Assembly: GCA_045626925.1 (NCBI GenBank)
Contig: JAZUQZ010000001.1
Coordinates: forward strand, 1 to 64,000
Origin: Aphodoplasma sp045626925
GTDB taxonomy: Bacteria; Bacillota; Clostridia; UBA1381; UMGS1253
Direction: 5' to 3'
DNA: 64,000 bases
Every line of letters begins with the position of its first letter. The first letter of the stretch is position 1. The position numbers were made by a program, and so were the translations under genes. The notes under the pieces are model-generated. The model made no database searches. It saw only the letters and a program-made list of their open reading frames with translations, and was not told where the DNA came from. Of the stretch, positions 60,001-64,000 are shown piece by piece.

Positions 60001-60768
60001 GGCACAAACTGTGAATACGATACTGCTCGTGCATTCGAAGCGGCAGGCGCATGTGTAACGGTGCTTCCGTTTATAAATCTTACACCATCAGACACCACGC
60101 AAACGCTTGAAAAAATGGCTCAGCTTATTGGCAAATCGCAGATGGTAGTTCTTCCGGGTGGTTTTTCTGGCGGAGATGAGCCTGATGGAAGCGGAAAATA
60201 TATTGCAACGGCTTTCCGTAATCCAAAGGTAAGCGAGGCGGTTAATAATATGCTTGCAAACCGTGATGGGCTTATGCTTGGTATTTGTAACGGCTTTCAG
60301 GCACTTATCAAGCTTGGACTTGTTACATATGGACAGATTGTAGACCTTAAGGAAGACGCGCCTACGCTTACATTTAACAATATAGGACGCCATGTATCTA
60401 CAATAGTTACAACACGCATTGCATCAAATCGTTCGCCATGGCTTTATTCAACAAATGTTGGCGATTTACATAGTGTTGCGATGTCGCACGGCGAAGGCAG
60501 ATTTTATGCAAATGAAAAATGGCTCGCAAAGCTTGTTGAAAATGGTCAGATTGCAACACAATATGTTGACCTTGATGGCAAGGCGAGCGCTGATATACCA
60601 TACAATCCAAACGGCTCTGTTGCAGCTATTGAAGGTATAATGAGCCCTGATGGTCGTATACTCGGCAAAATGGGACACAGTGAGCGTTATGGCGATAATA
60701 TATTCACAAATATCATCGGCAATAAGGACCAAAAGATATTTGAGTCAGGAGTTAAATACTTTAAATAA
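57025..60768 (+). CDS. purL: Phosphoribosylformylglycinamidine synthase, long form
   Basis: A 1247-residue purine biosynthesis enzyme turning FGAR, glutamine and ATP into FGAM. This is the fused PurS-PurL-PurQ form (clostridial class, ~1230-1260 residues) instead of three small proteins. The AIRS-like core has SDHCRHTTF near 229, NETHNHPTEIEPFGGAATCLGG near 325 and GDPR; the C-terminal class I glutaminase has the nucleophile elbow GICNGFQAL near 1090 and MSHGEGRF near 1155. GGGGAGG precedes the ATG. Other pur genes are not in the window. Confidence 0.96.
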   Translation: MSKIVRRVFVEKKREFAVEAHGMLSDLRQNLSLDSLKAVRIINRYDVTGISDEEYAKARDLIFSEPPVDNCYDEKIEFEPEARVFAIEYLPGQYDQRADSTEECISILTQKARPTVKTAKLIVLEGDISDKDFMRIKKYIINPVEMREASLEKPDTLDMEITYPSDVAVVEGFVSLGDAELEKLVSDMGFAMDKDDLQFCRDYFKNEEKRDPTLTELRMIDTYWSDHCRHTTFGTKIKSVKIPDGAYSSPIKQAYNDYINTKNELYPDGRDTTLMDIALMAMKKLKKDGVLTKLDESEEINACSINVDVDIDGKNEKWLVMFKNETHNHPTEIEPFGGAATCLGGAIRDPLSGRSYVYQAMRITGAGDPRKTMEQTLDGKLMQSKIVRTAAAGYSSYGNQIGLATGQVAEIYHEGYVAKHMELGAVIAAAPKENVIRERPAPGDVVILLGGKTGRDGCGGATGSSKAHTAESLETCGAEVQKGNPPVERKIQRLFRNGDVTRLIKRCNDFGAGGVSVAIGELADGLDIDLDKVPKKYEGLDGTELAISESQERMAVVVDKNDAQKFIDYAKSENLDAIITAVVTDKNRLTMKWRDKIICDISRDFLNTNGASKTTDIEVVLPDKSQNPFETKDVDDVYKKWLDTLSSLNVCSQKGLVERFDSTIGAGSVLMPFGGKYQLSPSIGMVAKIPVLKGKTDTATAMTYGYDPYLSSWSPFYGSLYAVIESMSKAVALGARHEDVYLTLQEYFERLGNEPTRWGKPFSALLGAYTAQKMLKVAAIGGKDSMSGSFIDLDVPPTLVSFAVNTLKASKAVSSEFKKSNSKVVVVKVKRNDELMPDFDNLCKNYEAIHELIEKGVVLSSSVVCGGGLCEAISKMCFGNMIGFAFDSSITPKDIFAKEYGAIVLEVSDISALDGLDYTLVGTTSDKKSISACDVTIKLCDALSSWTDTLEKVYPTKAEPAKECKTYSFENKTIITSTEKFACPRVFIPVFPGTNCEYDTARAFEAAGACVTVLPFINLTPSDTTQTLEKMAQLIGKSQMVVLPGGFSGGDEPDGSGKYIATAFRNPKVSEAVNNMLANRDGLMLGICNGFQALIKLGLVTYGQIVDLKEDAPTLTFNNIGRHVSTIVTTRIASNRSPWLYSTNVGDLHSVAMSHGEGRFYANEKWLAKLVENGQIATQYVDLDGKASADIPYNPNGSVAAIEGIMSPDGRILGKMGHSERYGDNIFTNIIGNKDQKIFESGVKYFK

Positions 60769-60790
60769 TTAAAAGGGTTGGTAAAAAAGT

Positions 60791-61639
60791 ATGGGACTGT
60801 TTAAAATTGATTATAATAAGCCGGGCAAAGGTGTGGAAAAGGAAGACCTGCAAAAACATCGCTTTTTCATATTTTTTGATGTTTTTTTCAGAAAATTCAT
60901 GAAATTTGTGCACCTGAATTCGTTATATTTTATATTCTCGCTTCCGTATCTGATTTTGCTGTATGCTTTTTCACCGCTTAATGCAACGGTTATTTCAACG
61001 GTTGAAGTAAACGGCATAAATACCTTTGTAAATACACTTGCGGGTGAAGATTTTGAAGCACTTGATATGGTTTTAAGATTAATTTTTACACTTGGTGTAG
61101 CAATATTTTGGGGGACGGGGCCTGCATCTGCAGGCAACTCCTATATAATGCGAAATTTTGCACGCGAGGAACACGCATGGGTAATGAGTGATTTTTGGGA
61201 CAACATAAAGCAAAATTTTAAGCAGAGTATGATTGTGCTTGTGACGGATATAGTTGTATTATATTTCAGCTTGTCTGCATTCAATTTTTACTCGTCCCAA
61301 TATACTCAAACGCAAAATCAAATGTTTTTGATTTTTCAGGGGATACTTGCTTTTGTACTAATAATTTATACCTTTATGCATCATTACTCATATCAGCTTA
61401 TGGTGAGCTTTAAAGCGAGTATGAAGGATATATATAAAACCTCATTGATTTTAGCGATTGCAAAATTTCCGCAAAATATATTTTTTACAGCAATTTCGTT
61501 AGCTATATTAGTTGGCTTGTTTTTGTTCATTAGCGTATTTGCTGTTTTGGCATTTTTGTTTATATTTATAAGTCTTTGCAAGTTTATTATAGAATTTTAT
61601 ACATCAGAAGTAATACGCAATTCTGTGGACCCAGAATAA
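60791..61639 (+). CDS. DUF624 (YesL-like) membrane protein
   Basis: A 282-residue membrane protein with an N-terminal cytoplasmic stretch and about five hydrophobic segments (near 43-63, 97-118, 150-170, 185-208, 235-265). The pattern of a FFxxFFRKFxxFVxLNxLYFIFSLP start and a GPASAGNSYIMRNFAREEHAWVMSDFW block is typical of DUF624/YesL proteins, which often stand beside sugar uptake genes but have no proven function. It starts 22 bases after purL. Confidence 0.85.
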   Translation: MGLFKIDYNKPGKGVEKEDLQKHRFFIFFDVFFRKFMKFVHLNSLYFIFSLPYLILLYAFSPLNATVISTVEVNGINTFVNTLAGEDFEALDMVLRLIFTLGVAIFWGTGPASAGNSYIMRNFAREEHAWVMSDFWDNIKQNFKQSMIVLVTDIVVLYFSLSAFNFYSSQYTQTQNQMFLIFQGILAFVLIIYTFMHHYSYQLMVSFKASMKDIYKTSLILAIAKFPQNIFFTAISLAILVGLFLFISVFAVLAFLFIFISLCKFIIEFYTSEVIRNSVDPE

Positions 61640-61670
61640 CTTACAAAAAAAGCTTATAACGGAGAAAATG

Positions 61671-63086
61671 ATGAACAGAGAAAAAGTAAAGATTTCTGAT
61701 GCACAAATATCTGAGCAGAAGGAATATATAAGAAAAATATATAGTTACAATTCAAAAAAATCTGCAAAGCCGAAAGCATATGTTGTAACATATGGATGCC
61801 AGCAAAACGAGAATGATTCGGAACGCATTCGCGGCATGCTTTCTGATGCGGGGTATGATTTTTGTGATAATGCAAAAGACGCAGACATAATAATCTACAA
61901 TACTTGTGCGGTGCGTGAACATGCAGAGCTTAAAGTGTATGGCAATCTTGGTGCGCTTAAAGCAATAAAACGCAAAAAACCGGAGCTTATTATTGGTGTG
62001 TGCGGATGTATGATGCAACAAGAGCATGTCGCAAAGAGAATAAAAGAAAAATATACTCATGTAGACATTGTGTTTGGAACACATACACTATACACCTTGC
62101 CACAGTTAATGTGGCAGGTTATAAAAACGCATACAAGAAGTATAAGCGTTGTTGACTCCGATGGATATATCGCAGAAAATATGCCCATAAAGCGCGATGG
62201 CGATGTTTTAGCATATGTGTCAATAATGTATGGTTGCAACAATTTTTGCTCGTATTGTATCGTGCCATATGTGCGCGGACGAGAGAGAAGCCGAGAAGTA
62301 GACGATATATTGCGCGAGATTAGAGAAGTTGCAGACAAAGGATATAAAGAGGTTATGCTCCTTGGCCAAAATGTAAACTCATATGGCAAGGACCTTGATT
62401 GTGGAGTTGATTTTTCTGACCTTCTTTTAAAGGTCTGTGAGATTGATGGTGTTGAGCGCATTCGCTTTATGACATCACATCCAAAGGATTTTAATCAAAA
62501 ACTTGTTGATACGATGGCGTCGCAAAAGAAAATATGTAACCAACTTCATCTTCCGATTCAAGCAGGAAGTGATGATGTGCTTGAAAAAATGAATCGAAAG
62601 TATACGAGCGATGATTATTTAAAAAAGGTGCGCGCGGTGCGTGAGAAAATTCCGGATATTACACTTACAACTGATATAATTGTTGGTTTTCCAACGGAAA
62701 CAAATGATGATTTTGAAAAAACGATAGAGCTTTTAAAAAAGGTGCGCTACGATTCGATATATTCGTTTATATATTCAAAAAGAACGGGCACCCCTGCGGC
62801 AAAGCTTGATATGGCGCTTGATAATGAGCAAATTCATAAAAATTTTGACCGACTGCTTGAGGTGCAAAACGAGATATCACGAGAGATAAACGACTCATAT
62901 ATCGGGCGTGTGTGTGATGTACTTGTTGAGGGTGGCTCAAAGACGGATGAAAATGTCATTTCCGGTCGCACAGAAGGTGGCAAGATTGTAAACATAAAAA
63001 GCGACAATCGAGCGCTTGTGGGCAAAATTGTAAAAGTGAAAATTGTGTCTGCAAAGACATGGTTTTTAACAGGTGAATTAGTTTAA
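61671..63086 (+). CDS. miaB: tRNA-2-methylthio-N6-dimethylallyladenosine synthase
   Basis: A 471-residue radical SAM methylthiotransferase modifying A37 of tRNAs. Residues ~35-150 are the N-terminal UPF0004 domain with a second cluster (YGCQQNENDSE, NTCAVREHAE, GVCGCM). The radical SAM motif CNNFCSYC is near 190. A TRAM domain ends the protein (GKIVKVKIVSAKTWFLTGEL). GGAG lies 6 bases before the ATG at 61671; the ATG at 61668 is also possible. YlbF-family and mutS genes follow, as in other Firmicutes. Confidence 0.95.
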   Translation: MNREKVKISDAQISEQKEYIRKIYSYNSKKSAKPKAYVVTYGCQQNENDSERIRGMLSDAGYDFCDNAKDADIIIYNTCAVREHAELKVYGNLGALKAIKRKKPELIIGVCGCMMQQEHVAKRIKEKYTHVDIVFGTHTLYTLPQLMWQVIKTHTRSISVVDSDGYIAENMPIKRDGDVLAYVSIMYGCNNFCSYCIVPYVRGRERSREVDDILREIREVADKGYKEVMLLGQNVNSYGKDLDCGVDFSDLLLKVCEIDGVERIRFMTSHPKDFNQKLVDTMASQKKICNQLHLPIQAGSDDVLEKMNRKYTSDDYLKKVRAVREKIPDITLTTDIIVGFPTETNDDFEKTIELLKKVRYDSIYSFIYSKRTGTPAAKLDMALDNEQIHKNFDRLLEVQNEISREINDSYIGRVCDVLVEGGSKTDENVISGRTEGGKIVNIKSDNRALVGKIVKVKIVSAKTWFLTGELV

Positions 63087-63124
63087 ATTTTATATTTAGA
63101 AATAAATTTTTGGAGGAAAGAACA

Positions 63125-63511
63125 ATGGAAATTTTAGAAATGGCAAGAGAACTTGGACAGAAAATTGCAAACAGTGAGCTTATGGAAAGAGCAAAAAAAG
63201 CAGAGGAAACTCAAAACAATGACGAAGCAGCACAAAAGCTTATTGGCGAGTATAACCTAAAACGCATGCAGCTTGCACAACGCGTCCAAAAGGAAAACCC
63301 GACCAAAGAAGAAATGGAAGCTATAAGAACAGAGCTTTCTGAAGAATTTGATAAACTTATGCAAAATGAGAGCATTAAGAATTTTATTGATGCAAAAAAA
63401 GAACTTGATGCTGTTTTAGAGCAAGTGAATAATATTATTTCGTTTTATGTGAATGGCAAAAGCGAAGGGGGATGTTCCTCCGATTGTAGCAGCTGTGGTG
63501 GCTGTCACTAA
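63125..63511 (+). CDS. YlbF/YmcA family regulator
   Basis: A 128-residue helical protein of the YlbF family. Its place directly after miaB matches ymcA (ricA) in Bacillus, where YlbF, YmcA and YaaT form a complex carrying Fe-S clusters and acting with RNase Y. The C-terminus holds a Cys cluster (CSSDCSSCGGC) that could ligate metal. GGAGG lies 8 bases before the ATG at 63125, and mutS begins 32 bases after its stop. Confidence 0.85.
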   Translation: MEILEMARELGQKIANSELMERAKKAEETQNNDEAAQKLIGEYNLKRMQLAQRVQKENPTKEEMEAIRTELSEEFDKLMQNESIKNFIDAKKELDAVLEQVNNIISFYVNGKSEGGCSSDCSSCGGCH

Positions 63512-63543
63512 TATAAAAAAATGTCACAAGGGAGGGCGCAAAT

Positions 63544-64000
63544 GTGACTCAAACAACCCCGATGATGAAACAATATCTTCAAGTAAAAGAAAAATATAAG
63601 GATTGCATTTTATTTTATCGTCTTGGCGATTTTTATGAAATGTTTAATGATGATGCGCGAATTGCCTCGCGTGAGCTTGAGCTTGTATTGACAGGGCGTG
63701 GCGGGAAAAAAGGCGATGAAATTGGCGGCGAGGGTGGACGCGTACCGATGTGTGGCGTTCCTTTTCATAGTGCCGATAGCTATATCCTGCGTCTTGTATC
63801 AAAGGGGTATAAGGTTGCAATATGTGAACAGACAGAAGACCCTGCGCTTGCAAAAGATATTGTAAAACGCGAGGTTGTAAAAATAATTACGCCCGGTACG
63901 CTTACAGATGAAAAGGCGCTTGATGAAAAGAAAAACAATTTTTTAGCGCTCGTTTATTACAAAAAAGATTGCGATACGGTTCTCGTTTTTGCAGATATAT
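63544..64000 (+). CDS. mutS: DNA mismatch repair protein MutS (N-terminal part)
   Basis: Partial: 152 codons before the window ends, covering the mismatch-binding domain I. It starts with GTG at 63544, with GGGAGGG upstream; an overlapping ATG at 63542 is followed at once by TGA in its own frame. The domain has PMMKQYLQVKEKY and the mismatch-reading GDFYEMF (Phe-x-Glu) near residue 33-39, then GVPFHS. The ATPase domain lies beyond the window. Confidence 0.95.
   Translation, partial: MTQTTPMMKQYLQVKEKYKDCILFYRLGDFYEMFNDDARIASRELELVLTGRGGKKGDEIGGEGGRVPMCGVPFHSADSYILRLVSKGYKVAICEQTEDPALAKDIVKREVVKIITPGTLTDEKALDEKKNNFLALVYYKKDCDTVLVFADI

Noticed and set aside
1..64000. CRISPR array, tRNA or rRNA genes
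   Set aside because: Gene-free stretches were read for spaced repeats and cloverleaf or rRNA sequences; none was found.

Overview
The window looks like a chromosomal segment of an AT-rich, Gram-positive anaerobe of the class Clostridia (Bacillota). The grounds are strong GGAGG-type ribosome binding sites, frequent GTG and TTG starts, many lipoproteins, a trimeric [FeFe]-hydrogenase operon in the arrangement known from clostridia, a sodium-pumping decarboxylase, the clostridial long-form PurL, and the miaB / YlbF-family / mutS order of Firmicutes. The genus cannot be named from the sequence alone. Every supported gene but none of the shadow frames lies on the + strand. No tRNA, rRNA or CRISPR array was seen.

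Region 1 (1-19.1 kb) is accessory. It starts with the tail of a membrane protein, a HAD phosphatase, a glycerophosphodiester phosphodiesterase and a xylose-isomerase-like TIM barrel. Next come a two-gene serine recombinase module whose catalytic protein ends in a sigma-70 region 2 domain, a DUF5677 protein, and a guanine-type purine riboswitch with its own terminator ahead of small membrane proteins. A PLD-like protein follows, then a run of secreted, lipo- and membrane proteins of mostly unknown function (including a solute-binding/SLH chimera and a Cthe_2159-like beta-helix lipoprotein), a DUF3791 pseudogene, an acyltransferase-like protein and an AlkD-type DNA repair protein. Two near-identical ECF-sigma-like promoter modules lie at 6.5 and 10.0 kb.

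Region 2 (19.1-26.5 kb) is one aromatic amino acid operon: pheA, aroC, an aroE-aroK fusion, aroQ, aroA, tyrA and a DAHP synthase, with most junctions overlapping or only a few bases long. A Phe/Tyr-rich leader peptide followed by mutually exclusive hairpins points to ribosome-mediated attenuation. aroB is absent.

Region 3 (26.5-29.1 kb) is a second accessory patch: a truncated duplicate of a region 1 gene, a CDF metal transporter, a membrane protein between 16-bp inverted repeats, and a possible structured RNA upstream of glnA. Members of one short repeat family ('CCTGACTTGACA') occur here and in region 1, and some seem to supply -35 boxes.

Region 4 (29.1-39.1 kb) holds glnA and then the hydrogenase locus: a regulatory-looking set (DRTGG, anti-sigma-like ATPase, hydrogenase-like Fe-S protein, DRTGG, PHP) and, after a promoter with a near-consensus Rex operator, hydC, a second ATPase, a 2Fe-2S protein, hydB and hydA.

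Region 5 (39.2-64 kb) is housekeeping: citrate synthase, TatD, an RsuA/RluB-type pseudouridine synthase, a four-gene sodium-pump decarboxylase (gamma, biotin carrier, beta, alpha), DacF-like carboxypeptidase, lysA, dus, guaB, uvrB, uvrA, purL, a DUF624 protein, miaB, a YlbF-family gene and the start of mutS, cut off by the window end. Well-formed intrinsic terminators separate most units.
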